The translations under genes were made by a program, and so were the position numbers. A model generated the notes under the pieces. The model did not search any database. It had not been told where the DNA came from and saw only the letters and a program-made list of their open reading frames with translations. Positions 34,105 through 46,630 of a DNA stretch of 64,000 nucleotides are shown in pieces. This stretch comes from Sclerurus mexicanus (Eukaryota > Chordata > Aves > Passeriformes > Furnariidae): contig VWZF01002914.1 of NCBI GenBank assembly GCA_013396755.1, positions 880,335-944,334 of the forward strand, in the 5' to 3' direction. How positions within the stretch are numbered: position 1 is the first letter of the stretch; every line of letters begins with the position of its first letter.

Positions 34105-37100
34105 ATTTTGATTTTGTCTTCCATCACAATCAACTGGTTTAAGCTTTCTGACCAGATTGCATTTTTCATGATGCACTATGGTTCTGTGATGCCAGTCAAT
34201 CACTGAAGAGGCAGATTGTTTGAGAAAGTGGAGATACAAAGCAACTCAGACTTGCCTCCCATAAATCATTTCAATAGAAAGAGATTATTTCTTTCAGCTA
34301 AGACTGAAGATATTTAGTTCATACACTGCAATGAAAATTAGTGCCCCTCAAACCTCACCTCCTGCCCCTGCAAAGTGATTTTTTTTGTAATTTGCTTTAA
34401 TAAATTGATTAGTGACTTCTGAGCTAGGCAGGCAGTCAAAACAATAAACAGAACTATGTTTTGAGCAAAATATAGGTAAAGACAGTTTTGGTTCACCCTA
34501 CTTTTCCAAGAAAATTGTTTTCTAGCCTTTTCTGATTAATTTGTACTATGTTTTGCTTCCTTTTCAAAGAGCCAGTGTGAGTAAATTAACTGTTAATTTA
34601 ATTAACCATTTAAAAATGTATGTGTGACTTGTACTTGTTCAGTTCAGCTGTGCACAGTAATAGATACTTCACAGCACTTCATGCAGATTTTCAAGAAATT
34701 ATGTTTAAAGCAGAAGCAACCATACAGAATATATTGAGGTTTGGTCTGGTTTTTGGTTTTGTTCGGTCTATGAAAATACATGAACAGATTGTCCCATTCT
34801 TTTGGCATAGGTATAGTGCATTGTGAGTGCATTGTGAGCAATGACACAATATTCATTGCTTGAATCTCAAGCCCACGCAGATCACTAGTCTTAATTCTTA
34901 GGCACTTATGACTTTACTGCATACTCAAGGAATAAAAAGTGGGGGAAATTGTCTGCTGATAAACAACTGTTAAAATCTAAACCTCTTCAAGGTTTACAGA
35001 TGAAAACTACAATAATAGGCCAGCAATTGTTTCATGTTTTTCAATCCATAAAGGATGAAATCTGTTGTTTTACGTATATGAACATTTAACATTATGGATA
35101 GTTCACACCATGCCCATCTGGGCCTAACATTCTCAATGTTTAAATAATCCAGGAGTTATGAAACTATCTGAAAATGTTCTTCTTCAACTGATTCTACAAA
35201 TGCATTTATTTCTTGGTTCTTTTAATTAAGTATTTTAACATCAGTAGTATACCTCTACATGATGGGTTATTAGACCTGGAAATATTTGGAAAGTAGCTTC
35301 TTTTTGAACACTGTTCATCAACTTCTTTGAGATTCATAAACCTAATGAGTTGTTGTTTAAGTCTGAAATTTTCAAAATGGTATGCACCTGGATCCCAGAT
35401 TTTTTCCAGACCAGGATATGTAGTAGCCATCTATTAACCAGACTGAAATGAAATTAGGTTTCTAATTCAAATTTCTGAACTTGACAGCCTCTTAAAAACA
35501 GAAAAAGAAATTGTGATTACCTAGCCTGACTTTCTACACAACTGTCATTTAGTGATTTCACTTTAAATGAGAATATATCTCTTAAGAAAAAAAAATAGTC
35601 TTGATTTTCATATTTTTAGCAATTAACTGCCAAGTGATCATTTTCAAACTTTTCCAATAGTTAATTTCCCAACTTTAAAATATGTAGAGTTTTTGTGGTT
35701 TTAATTTTCAGACACTGGCTTCTCTTATAATTTGTTTTACTAGACTAAAAAACCTTCTTTTATCTCATAGCTGTTTCCTGCAGCAGTACCAGGAGAGAAA
35801 TTCATGGAAGTTAACTTACACTACATGCAAATCTAGATGCAAATCCTCTCTAGATTTCTTCTTTTTTGAGCAGAGTCTTTCTGCATGACCCCTCCCAACT
35901 CCTTGGGCATCTCCAGCATACTTGCTAGCAAGGCAGTGTGAGAAATAGACAAAGCTTTAGCAGCATGCAAGAGCTGCTCAGCAGCAGCTTAAATCAGCAC
36001 TGTGTTATCAGCACTGCTTTGGTCACAAATCCAAAACATAGCATAGGAGTATGAGCTGCTAGGAAGAAAATTAACTATCCCAGTCAAAACCAGTATACAC
36101 AGAAATTGCCTGTGTTGATCAGATGATATTCTAATAGGTATATGCAGAAAGAGGAGGATATGTTCTTCATAGACATGAAAGGGTAGGAAGTGTGGCAACT
36201 GGGTATGGCATCAAATAAAGTAGAGCTAACAAAATGCATAAAAGGTTATAGGGTGAGAGATTTCTATATGTGAGTGGCTAAAACCAATACATAACAAGTA
36301 AGAAGGGCCAATAGCAGATGATGTGAAGAGGACTGGGGAGCTTAAAGTCCCTTCGGCTTCATTTTCATCAAAAAGCTCGGATAGATAACATGATTACCAT
36401 CAGTGGTGATAGATCAAGAATTGGGAGGTAATAAAAAAAACATTAGGTTAGAGATTACTTAAGTTTGATGACATCAGCTCATTTGAGTGTGATAGTACTT
36501 ATGCCAAGGAAAAGGATCCTGTGTTTATATTATTTGAGTATATGTGGCAGAAGTTGTGAATACCAAACAATTTGGGGCTCATAGCTGTTTACAGCAGTAG
36601 ATTTAAGAAGGTATTAACACTGCCCATGAATTAGGGGCAACTGCAAGTTAGCGCTTTCACATTTATATGACCTTCAAAAAAAACTATCCTCATTGAGTAG
36701 CTACCTTGGTCACTTGCAAACTTTGAGCAGGTGTTTAGATCTTGATTAATATATTTTCACTTAAATAGTTCCTGATGAGCCTAGGGAAGATGGTAAGTAT
36801 TCTTTTAAAAAGTAAAGAATATTTTGTATTATGTGGATGAAAGTTGTGAATGAACTTTGCAATTGCAAGTTTTCAAATTCCAAAATCCCAAATAGGTCAG
36901 GGACAGTTTCTTTGCTGAGTTTGGTATTGTCCATTGAAACTCATATAAGTGACATTTTTTGTGTAAGTATCACCTATATAAAGCAACTCTCCAATTCACA
37001 GCTGAGAAGGGAGCAACAGGAGGGGATTTTATTTTTAATGGCTATATTATTTATCCAATTGATTTTAGAACAGCTTTCATAGCTTGGCAGAAGTAAGATA

Positions 37101-37874
37101 GTACTTAGCAGAATAATGTCACTAGCATTCCTAAAATGATACAATACTTTTTAGGATAAATTCTTGTTTAAAACTTTTAGACAAAGATCCCTGAACTAAT
37201 GCAGCATGGTTTCTTTCAGATACTGTTACTGTTAATTTTCCCCCATCCACAGCATTTTCTTCTTCCCTTTATTTCCTTCATGACTACTTTACTGCAATAC
37301 CACCATGTCCTTTTCATTGCCCTTCTCCTCACCCGGTGCTTCCAGTGTTCCAGAATACATCCTTCTTGTGTGCCCACACATTTTGCCAGATTTATGGTGA
37401 TATCCATTTCTAAAGGTTAGCTACCTTTCAGCATATGTAGTGTTATGCTCAAAATCTTGTTAAGGGCAAGGAAGAAGCAAACTTTATATATAAATTAAGA
37501 CATTAATTTATTGTTCGTATTATGGAAATCTTAAGAATTTAGCCATTATTAGTCTAGATTAATTGTTAAAGAAAGAATAATCTTGAGGTTCAAATTGTTT
37601 TACACACACTTCTTAGTTTTAACCCCTATTTATGCTGTTATGCTTATCCTTCCCCTGCTTCTCTGAGTTCTAATATTGCAAGGTTTAATCTACTATGGGT
37701 GAGGGTTGAGGGCTGTTATGGAAAGTCAGTAGAATCTGGGCTTTTTTTCCAGCAGTAATGTGATATTGATGGTTTCTTCTTCCTCCTCCAGTAACCACTC
37801 TACTAATTTTTATATGTTTGCTTGAATATTTTTATGTATTTCACTTTATTCATTGATTTGCAAACCACATTACA
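34105..37874. other. Unique AT-rich DNA, no gene seen
   Basis: No recognised repeat family, coding exon or RNA gene. Short frames of up to 83 codons are scattered on both strands without domain similarity that I can see. Confidence 0.5.
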
Positions 37875-38610
37875 CTCAACCACCCTCTGGGTCAAGAATG
37901 TTTTTCTAATACCCAACCTAAACCTCCCCTGACATAACTTCAGGCCATTCCCTCAGGTCCTGTCACTGCTCACCACAGAGAAGAAATCAGCATCTCCCCC
38001 TCCTCTTCCCCTCACAAGGAAGTTGTAGACTGTGATGAGGTCTCCCCTCAGTCTCCTCCTCTCCAGGCTGAACAGAACAAGTGACCTCAGCTGCTCCTCA
38101 TATGGCTTCCCCTTAAGGCCCTTCACCATCTTTTTTGTCCTTCTTTGGACCTTCTCTAATAACTTAATATCTTTCTTATATTGTAGTGCCCAAAACTGCA
38201 CACTGTATTCAAGGTGAGGCCACACCCATGCAGAGCAGAGCAGGACAATCCCCTCCCTTGACCGACTGGTGATATTTCTCCATCCCAGCGTAGAATTCGG
38301 CACTTTCTCTTGTTGAACTTCATATGGTTGGTGATTGCCCCATCCTCTAATTTGTTAAGGTCTCTCTGCAGGGCCTCCCTGCCTTCAAGGGAGCCAAGAG
38401 CCCCTGTGAGTTTTGTATCATCTGCAAACTGCCTTGATATCTGTTCCAGTCCTGTATCCAAATAATTTAGGAAGATGTTGAAGAGCACAGGGCCCAAGAT
38501 GCCCTGCAGAACCCCACTAGCGACAGGTTACCAGTCTCATGTTACCCCATTCACTATTACCCTCTGTGCTCAACTAGTTAGACAATTTCATGTATGTGAT
38601 GTGTACATGC
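37875..38610 (-). mobile_element. CR1 LINE fragment, minus strand, with intact FADD motif
   Basis: On the minus strand the sequence enters in the RT palm ('VLQGILGPVLFNIFLNYLDTGLEQ', about 38440-38515) and reaches 'QFADDTKLTGALGSLEGREALQRDLNKLE'. It continues through 'MKFNKRKCRIL' and, after a frame change, 'VWPHLEYSVQFWALQYKKDIKLLEKVQRRTKKMVKGLKGKPYEEQLRSLVLFSLERRRLRGDLITVYNFL' (plus coordinates 38300 down to about 38020), and ends in 3' CR1 sequence near 37875. The catalytic FADD is present at 38417-38428, unlike the CR1 copies at 25 and 28 kb. The copy is truncated at both sides: it lacks the endonuclease and upstream RT, and no octamer tail is seen at the left end. It also needs at least one frameshift, so it is inactive but relatively young. 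Confidence 0.93.
37953..38515 (-). pseudogene. CR1 ORF2 fragment: RT palm and C-terminal region
   Basis: Two long minus-strand frames, 38497-38156 (113 codons) and 38303-37953 (116 codons), overlap out of register. They carry successive parts of the CR1 ORF2 protein, so a frameshift near 38160-38300 breaks one ancestral frame. The first includes the RT motif C (FADD); the second includes the region after RT that avian CR1 copies most often retain. It has no promoter or start and is not a host gene. Confidence 0.88.
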
Positions 38611-39600
38611 AGTGTGAGTCCCTCAAGCAGCTGGCCTGATACACTCAGCCTGGCCAATTGCTGTCCTCGGATTCCAGTTTCACCAATTGCTAACACCTTG
38701 ACATATGAGCCCTAAGGGTCACAGTACCATAGTCCTATCCCAGTTAAGTTGCTGGTGTAGACCATCACACACACCCCCAGAGATGTCCATGACTCTCTGG
38801 TCCCATCGAGGACCTGTGCTCTCATCATCAGGGAGCCATGGATGCTCTCTCACACACAGAGATGGCCCTCAGACATCCACACACACCTTTGATCCCAGGC
38901 CACTTCACATTCCTACTGGCTCATTCAGCTTCATCTTCATTAATGGTCACACTCACACCTGCATTCACTCCAGTGGGTGACACCACAGATTCATACCCAC
39001 ACATGCACATGAAGAACCCCTTACTAGAAAATAACAGAAGAATTTAACAAGAAGACAGGACAGACTGCAGTGATCAGGCCCATGGCATGGCCAGAAAGAG
39101 TACTGACCAGCCCCTGCTTACAGGCAAATAGACTCATCCCTCATCCCTCTGTTTCCCATACATTTTTCTCCCAAAATCACCTAAACCCATGCTTTTTCTT
39201 GCCTTTTGTGCCTTTCCATGCCTTAATAAATTTTTGTGCAATCCCAACATCCTGTTTTTTTGCCTGTCATACTGTGTCCCACACCCCTTGGTAGCAATTC
39301 CCCTTAGTCCAAAAGGTGAAATGGAGATCTGGTCCCAATAACTCATCATGATGTGTTTCACACTGGGACAATGGGGCTGAGGCTCTGCTGGGAGAGGTAT
39401 ATACAGGATCTTTCTTTCTCCCAAACCTTAATTTGGGTTCCCCAGCCCTCTGCCCTTGTTTTCTGGGTTTGTAGTGATGAGCTTTTGATGGGTCTGGTGA
39501 TAGGCCTGGGAGCAGCCTGGAAGCAGCCAGGGTAAGCTCCCCCCCTGCCATTTTGCCTCTGTGTTCCTTTGTGGGTGTGCAGATGAGCTTTTATCACATA
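38611..39600. other. Unclassified, G+C-elevated, repeat-like block
   Basis: About 1 kb that is visibly richer in C and G than both flanks, with CA-rich stretches (about 38765-39010). An AATAAA lies at 39224-39229 and a 'gtatatac' TATA-like string near 39399. It might be a decayed LTR or an unfamiliar transposable element, but I found no terminal TG/CA pair with a matching target duplication. Small frames on both strands show no domain. Confidence 0.3.
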
Positions 39601-42600
39601 ACAAAAAGCACAGCCACATCACCTGATCAATTAGATAAATTGCCATCGTAGCTTAATCAAATGAAACAAAGATGAAAGCAGGTCAAGAAAAGTCCAGACA
39701 TAACAAGTTTGCCAAGCTTCAGTCCTTTGGGTGTACAAAGCTTTCAGCCTGCTACCATCAATGGCTCTACTGTATTACAGGGCTATGTGGCTACCATGAC
39801 CAGTTAGCTGGTATACCAGGTGACACTTCAGAGTCATTGGCTTTAGGCCACATCAGACATGGTGGCACATTTGGAAGCTGTGCTGCCATTTTTTCAAGAG
39901 TGCTTGTACTAGTTTGGTTAAAGCATGTGTGAAAAATCTTTGGTAAAATTATACATCTCAACTGCTGGTTGGATGCCAATTTATGGAAAAAAATTATATA
40001 CCCTGTTAGACTGATTCTGTGAAGTCTTGGGACATCACCTTGAAAATACAGGGAGTCAGTAATCCTGCTAGTATAGTTTAATGCATAGCTTAATGCTATT
40101 TAGTCATAACCACTTCTCAGTCACAGGCAGGGGCAGTTTCTTTACTCATATTTGGCTCTCCATCTGCAGGAAGGGAGAAGTATCTGGCCATAGCAGGAAT
40201 TTTGTAACTGATATCAAAAGGAGCAACATTTCTACAGAGTTTAGGGGACAGAAATGTCCTAACACAGGTTTCTGATTAGTCAGTGAACTGAGAGGCAATA
40301 AGTTGATTATGAAAAGGAAAACTCCTATAATTTTCTGTTCCTTGTGTGGAAAAATGTACTTCACTCTACCGTGTGGTAAAAAGGTGGGGATGGGGAGAAG
40401 TTAAGAGGGAGTAATTTTTCTTTTTCATTATTGCTTCTGGGAAAGTTCAGTTATTCATTGCCCCTTGGAATACAAAGTTGTAGCTAAGCATAAGGAATAA
40501 GAGCAGGAAAATATAAGAATCATTTGCACTTTTTTTTAGAACTGAAAAATACCAGTGTTCACTTATGATCATATTATGAGCTGCAGTGAGATTCTCAAAC
40601 ATCATTAATCACTACAGATGGCTACAAACCCATTAAATCTTTTAAACACCTGTTTGCTTATCAAATGTTCACATGATAAGCTACCCTCTGGTTCACATAA
40701 GTACATTAGTTTTAGAACATATAATTAGCTTACAATAACTGTACTTGTGCTAATTACCAGTCCCCTGAAAGAAAGAAGTGGAACCTGTTGAGTAGTGGGG
40801 GTGGCTGGAATTTAAAAACAAAGCTTCTAGACTGAGCTACAGGACTGGATGACTCGTTATAAAATGTTTATCTTATTTCTGGTAAGCCTGGTTGAATTCC
40901 ACAGTGAGCGTCTAAGTGAAATAGCTTGATTTTCTTTGCCATCAATCACAAGAGAACACTACCACACATAATTTATCACAATTTGTCTCTCGTGAAGAGA
41001 GCTTCAGGATGAAAATAGCATAAAGACCAAATTATTTCTCACTCAAATGTGTTGCACCATATTTGAGAATGTGGTGTTAGACAGAAATTGCAATCCCTTG
41101 TCATACATCAAGTCTTATCAGTATGAAGCTGTGTGCTAGAGCACACACGAGAGTGCTCACTTTCCCTGAAGTATTTAGTGGTAATACCATTTATTCCCAA
41201 AGAAATAGCCTCCCTGTTTTGGATGACAGAGTTTATTCCATCCTGCAGAATGGTTAAATTAATTAAATAAACAGACAAACAGACATAATCAGGTAAGTGT
41301 ACACCATATATAGTGAGAGGGTTATTTCTCTAGGACAATTCTTTGCCATATATGCAGATCCATAATAAAGGTGAAGAAAAAATCTTAAGCTGTGTAAAAC
41401 TATGTAATTTTTGCTAGAGCTATGCATATTTCTGTCATTTCTGAGTGTAACCTACAATTTTCTGATTGCAGAAATCCAAATCTGGTCTGAAGAACCCTAT
41501 TCTGATGACATTCTACAGAAAGAATGCCATGTGAGCAGTCAGATGTCATCTTGGCAATACTGAATACTGACCCTCTTTTTTGATAAATTATTTCCCAAAT
41601 GTCTTTCTCTGTATACTCTTATTGTACATACTTTTTTATAATCATATCAGAGAAAATGCACTAAAACTATGACTAGAACATTATCATAGTACCATACTGT
41701 GAACTAGAAATGTGGTAACTTAAAAACATATCTACCATAGCAGTACCATAAGAACAATCCAAACCACACTCCATTTATAAGCTTTAAGTTGAGTTTGATT
41801 AACTAAGAAAAAGAAAAATTCTGCAGTAAGTTTTTGCTTTGTTTTATGAAATAGATTTTCATGCTACAACATTCAGAAATGTGAAGACTTAGATGCTGTA
41901 GGTCACGATGCTGTACAGTCATTTTGCTGAACTTAATTAGCAGAAATTTTAATAATGGCTGCAGAACTTAAAATTGCTTCAAGTGCCATCCTTATGCACC
42001 TGGATACCAACTGCTCCCATTTAATTTGGAATACATTCTGAGCTGATTGTCCAGATGTCAGTTTGTTCTAAAGAACATGATTGACAGCATCATCAAAGAA
42101 GGTGAATTGCAAAAATTTTGAATGTCTACTACAGGTTTGTGAGTTGAAATTTGATTCTTCTCAGTCTAGTACTGCCTGAAAGATTTTACCAAAAGTTGAT
42201 AGAAGTTTCACAAAGTTGTACAAGTAGCTGACTAAAGCATGTGCTGTTGAGGAGAATGTTTAAAGTGATAGATTGAGATAAAAGCTGGTTAATTGAAATT
42301 ACTTTCAAACATATCTCAAGAAGGACTAAGCTGTGTAGGAACACAAAAAATGTTGACACTCCGAATATAAGAGATTCTGGTTTTAATCCTGCAAACATTA
42401 GGTCCTAGAGAATTTTTGCTAAGAAAGTTTTAAGCTCAGAGAGTAGAAAAATAATTTGTAAAGTCAAAGGGAGGCTGTGTGGAAGCTTGATCCTTTATAT
42501 ATCCTCCAGTTTCCTCTAGGCATTCAGCATTAAAAAGTACATTACTTTATATCCTTCACTGTCTTATTCTCAGACAGAATCAAATTTAGGGATTTGATTT

Positions 42601-43383
42601 GTGACTTATGCATTGACCCTAGTAAATCAAAGGCTATGCCTTACAGATAATGCTTGTTCCCAAAATCCATGGCAAAAAAATTGTTGTTTAATTGTATGTG
42701 TACCATAGTCTGACTTTGAAAAGTACTTGCAAGTGAAATCTCAACCCCTTAAATTGGTGTCATTTCAACTAATGGGCCAGTTAATTAACTAATGGATATG
42801 AATTACAGGCCTTCTCCTGAGGTAAAACAAATTAACTATACCACTTAATTGTCTAGTATGGATTGACACATTTTATTGGTGACACTGGCGCAAAGTTTCC
42901 ACAAAATTTCTTGGAGTGCATTTTCCATTGGAGGAATATGAACAGGTACAGAAAAGAAACAAATGGGACATATGGTAATTCTTCTAAAGTGTTTGTTAAT
43001 GTATTTCTTCTTAATAAAATGTGATGTAAGAATAACAATTACTGCCATGCGTGATGATAATTAATCCAAACTTTCAGTAAGTTTTTAAGAAAGGAAGACT
43101 GACCTTTCAAAACCTTGTATAACCCAGTGGAAGAATTTTATACAGTAAAAGATATATTATCTAACACAAATGAGATACCAGAATTATCAGCCATATTCTA
43201 TGAAATTGATAATAATTCTACTTCACCTTAAATTGCTTTGAACTGCAGTATTTTTGCTTTGGTATGTAAGATTCTGAGTGCTGCCTCGTTGTCCTGACTT
43301 CAAAATGTATTTCTACATTTTAAAAATAAGCTTATTCCAGAACTGACAGCAGTCTACCAAGATTCAGTGAATACCCCAATATT
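39601..43383. other. Unique AT-rich DNA, no gene seen
   Basis: No coding exon, RNA gene or known repeat recognised. Minor simple sequence includes 'aaacagacaaacagac' near 41269. Confidence 0.5.
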
Positions 43384-43920
43384 TGTCATTGAGAGGAACA
43401 CACCTGGTGAAGGTAGCTCAGTTTTCAAGCTGTAGTTCAAGATGCAGATTGAGAGGAGATTGAGTTCTGGGTGGGAGCCCAAGACAAGAGGCCGTGAACT
43501 GCCAAAACTGTGCGTAACAAAGAGCACTCGGACCTGTGGTGCTGGCCAGACCAATGGACACAGGAGGAATTTCTAGGAGACTTGAGTGCTTGGATGATGA
43601 GGGTGTAAAAGCCCAGGCGTTCCCTTGCTGGGGATCCCCTCTCGAAGGCACTGACTTGAACTGTTTTACTGCACTGTGAATAAATTGCTTTATGGAATGA
43701 GACATCTGAGACTCTACTTTGGGAAACCTGGAGTCTAACTGTTAAGAGAATTTCTCAATCTGACCATGCACAAGACTCTCTCAGTCACACTTCCAATGTC
43801 AGAGACTTTCACTGATGGGACTGGAGCCCCTTCACAGTGGATGGATCCCGTGACCTATGGGTGTCCCACTTGACTCCTTGCACACCCCATCACACACAGC
43901 CAGGACAATCCCACTTGTTG
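43384..43920 (+). mobile_element. Probable LTR of an endogenous retrovirus, plus strand
   Basis: A G+C-richer block of about 540 bp in AT-rich surroundings has LTR-like order. A candidate TG start ('tgtcattgagagg') leads into a U3-like stretch, a TATA-like 'gtgtaaaag' near 43603-43611, then AATAAA at 43679-43684 about 75 bp later, then U5-like sequence. I could not identify a matching target-site duplication or a confident CA end, so the boundaries are estimates. No gag/pol/env coding sequence adjoins it. Another G+C-rich repeat is possible. Confidence 0.42.
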
Positions 43921-45863
43921 TGAATTGGATGCAGAAAGTCTGGATTAATACTTTTGATAGTAGGTTTGAACTAAATATCTTCTTAGCCCTTCTCATTTAA
44001 GGATTTTGCGACGGGTGTGATATTCATGCTAGATTCTCCTTTGTGGAGAGATTGTCAAAAATAACTCAGAATTTAAAAAGTTGTTTTAAAAAATTTCTTG
44101 TCTTCTGGTTTCAAGATAACCTTAACAATGTAAATCAATCTAAGGGGCTTTGTTGAATTTATAACAAGGCAGCCTAAAATAAAGTCTTTGTTATCAGAAA
44201 GAAACAGCTTACCTCAAGATTGCTAAAGACTTAAGTTTTACATGGCCTTTAGAGATTACTTTACAAAATTATCCAGCTCACTCCAGCAAGAGTTTTCCTG
44301 CAAACTGATACCTGATAATCTCTTTGACCATGAAAAAGAGCTTTTAGAATTTAGACCTATACTTGGTAGAATTTAGTGTTCAAACCCAACCACACATTTT
44401 AATTATGGATGACAGCACTAACAGATCTGCATGGCAGACTCTAAGGAAGATTTAAATAGATAGCATATCATTACAAGTGGTTGGAACATTTTCACCTGTA
44501 TGACATTTTACAGAAATACACTGGTTAAAACCCTAGCGTTCTATAAAGACATAATTGTTTCCATGCAAATTTCACCTGGTAAGTTTTTTGTTCAAGAAAG
44601 AACACTTTGTTGAAAAGAGTAGGATAATGTCTGGAGTACTGTCTTGAATATTAAGAGTCTAGATTTATGACTCTGCATTGAGATTGAAAAGCTCTGGTGT
44701 ACCATAAATACAGCCATGACCTACAGTTGGGATCAATGCCATACTACCTGAGCAATCAGGTCGCAAAATCTGATGCATGTAAACAGTAGTAAAAGGATAC
44801 ATATTAAAAAAAATATGTCTCCAATTTAGATAGATTTTCTTTCTAAAATGTTGTGTATTGTAATCATTCTGTTTGTTTGGTTTTTTTTTTAATCAAGAGC
44901 TGTCAGACACCAGGTGTAAATGATTGATAAGATCTCAGATCCCCAAGTACTGTAATGTTTCTATACCAAGAATTATTGCAAGTAATGAGTGTAAAAACAC
45001 ATATAAAATTTAGCTTGTTTTGTCACTCTTTTACAATTTAGGTGCACCAAATCTAATAAACCAAAATTACAACTATTCCATAGCTGATTGAATAAAATGT
45101 ACATGTAATGAAAAAATGTCCAGTGCTGTTCTGACTAAAGTCAGTGAAAGGTTTTAAGTCAAGACTATAAACTTAATGGAGAATGTGTTTTTCAAAGTAC
45201 AGAGTTATTGATAAGCATAAATGAAAATGCCGTCTCAAGTATGTAACTCATATAATTCATAAATATGTTTAAAAAATTATTGTTTTTTTAAAATATTTTT
45301 CCAGAGTTCTTTATATGAAAAGACTGTCCCTTCTACGGAGAGTTTATGATTCAGTAGAGCAAATAGATAAAGTATTGTAACAGGGAAAGAAAATGCTCAG
45401 GGATCCTGATTCATCCTACCTATCTTCAGGCATTGCACTTAAAATCATAGTTAATAGATGCTCCCTGTATACTGAGCAAGAAGAGAGAGGAATCTTCAGG
45501 GGGAGATTCAGATCAAAGACAAGGCATTTTTCTCTGGGGGTGCTTCTCTTTCTCATCAGTATCATAAGTAAAGAACTTGTGGCAACCAAGAGCCTAATTT
45601 AAGAATGTCTGCAGGTGCCTAAAGTCATAGAGGATGAAGCTGATCCAGGATAGGAGGTAATGGATGTTCAGCCAGACAAAAGTCCTGGCTGTACAGTTGG
45701 AAATAACGTCTTGGTTCATGCTGCAGGGTAACATGTCACATGTTTTACAAATACTACGAATTGGCAAATGTTACAAACATGTCGAGTTTTAAAGAGAGCA
45801 CAACCAGTATGAAAACATATGAAAATATATGTCCTACTTCACAACAGATTGTAGTCTTACAGC
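43921..45863. other. Unique AT-rich DNA, no gene seen
   Basis: Nothing recognisable apart from A/T homopolymer tracts (for example near 44880-44890). Confidence 0.5.
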
Positions 45864-46630
45864 AGGTTCAACAAGTTCAAGTGCAAAGTGCTGCATCTGG
45901 GTCAGGGGAATTCCAGACTGGAAGAAGAATTCATTGAGAGCAGCTCTGTGAAGACGGACTTGAGGGTTATGGCAGATGAAAAGCTGGACATGAGCCAATA
46001 GTGTGCACTCACAGCTCAGAAAATCAACTGCACCCTTGGATACATCAAAAGCAACGTGACCACCAGGTCCAGGGAGGTGATTCTGGCCCTCTGCTCTGCT
46101 CTGCTCTGGTGAGACCCCACCTGGAGAACCACATCCATGTCTGGAGTCCTCAGCACAAGAAGGACATAGACACGCTAATGTGAGTCTAGAGAAGCATCAC
46201 GAGGACAAACAGAGGGCTAGGGCACCTCTCTTGGGAAGACAAAATGAGACAGCTGGGGTTCTTCCGACTGGAAAAGAGAAGGCTCCAAAGAGACCTCACT
46301 GAGGCCTTCCAGTACTTGGAGGGGACTTATAAAAAGGGAGAGAACAACTTTTTACAAGGGCATATAGTGAGAGGACAAGGGGAAATGTGAGTTTTAAATA
46401 AGTTGTTTGAAAGAAATCCTTTACTCAAAGATTAGTGAGGCACCTGAAAGCAGCTATCGGGAGGAGCTGTGGGTATTACACTTCTGAAAGCGTGCAAGGC
46501 CAGGTTGGATGGGGCTTTGAGAAACCTGGCCTAGTGGAAAGTGTCCCTGCTCATGGCAGTGAGATGAGAACCAGATGATCTTTAAGGTCCCTTTCAACCA
46601 AAACCATTCTGTGATTCTATGATTCTATAA
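45864..46630 (+). mobile_element. CR1 LINE, 3' part with octamer tail
   Basis: The copy starts just after the RT catalytic region: 'aggttcaacaagttcaagtg' corresponds to the CR1 'RFNKAKC' block. It continues through 'gctggacatgagccaatagtgtg' (normally 'LNMSQQC'), 'ggtgagaccccacctgg', 'cacaagaaggacatagacacg', 'ggaaaagagaaggctcc', 'acaagggcatatagtgag' and 'aaggccaggttggatggggc', and ends 'gattctatgattctata' (46615-46630). The frame is broken by stops and small indels. It has the same 3' UTR type as the copy at 438-761. Orientation is plus from the tail. Confidence 0.94.
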
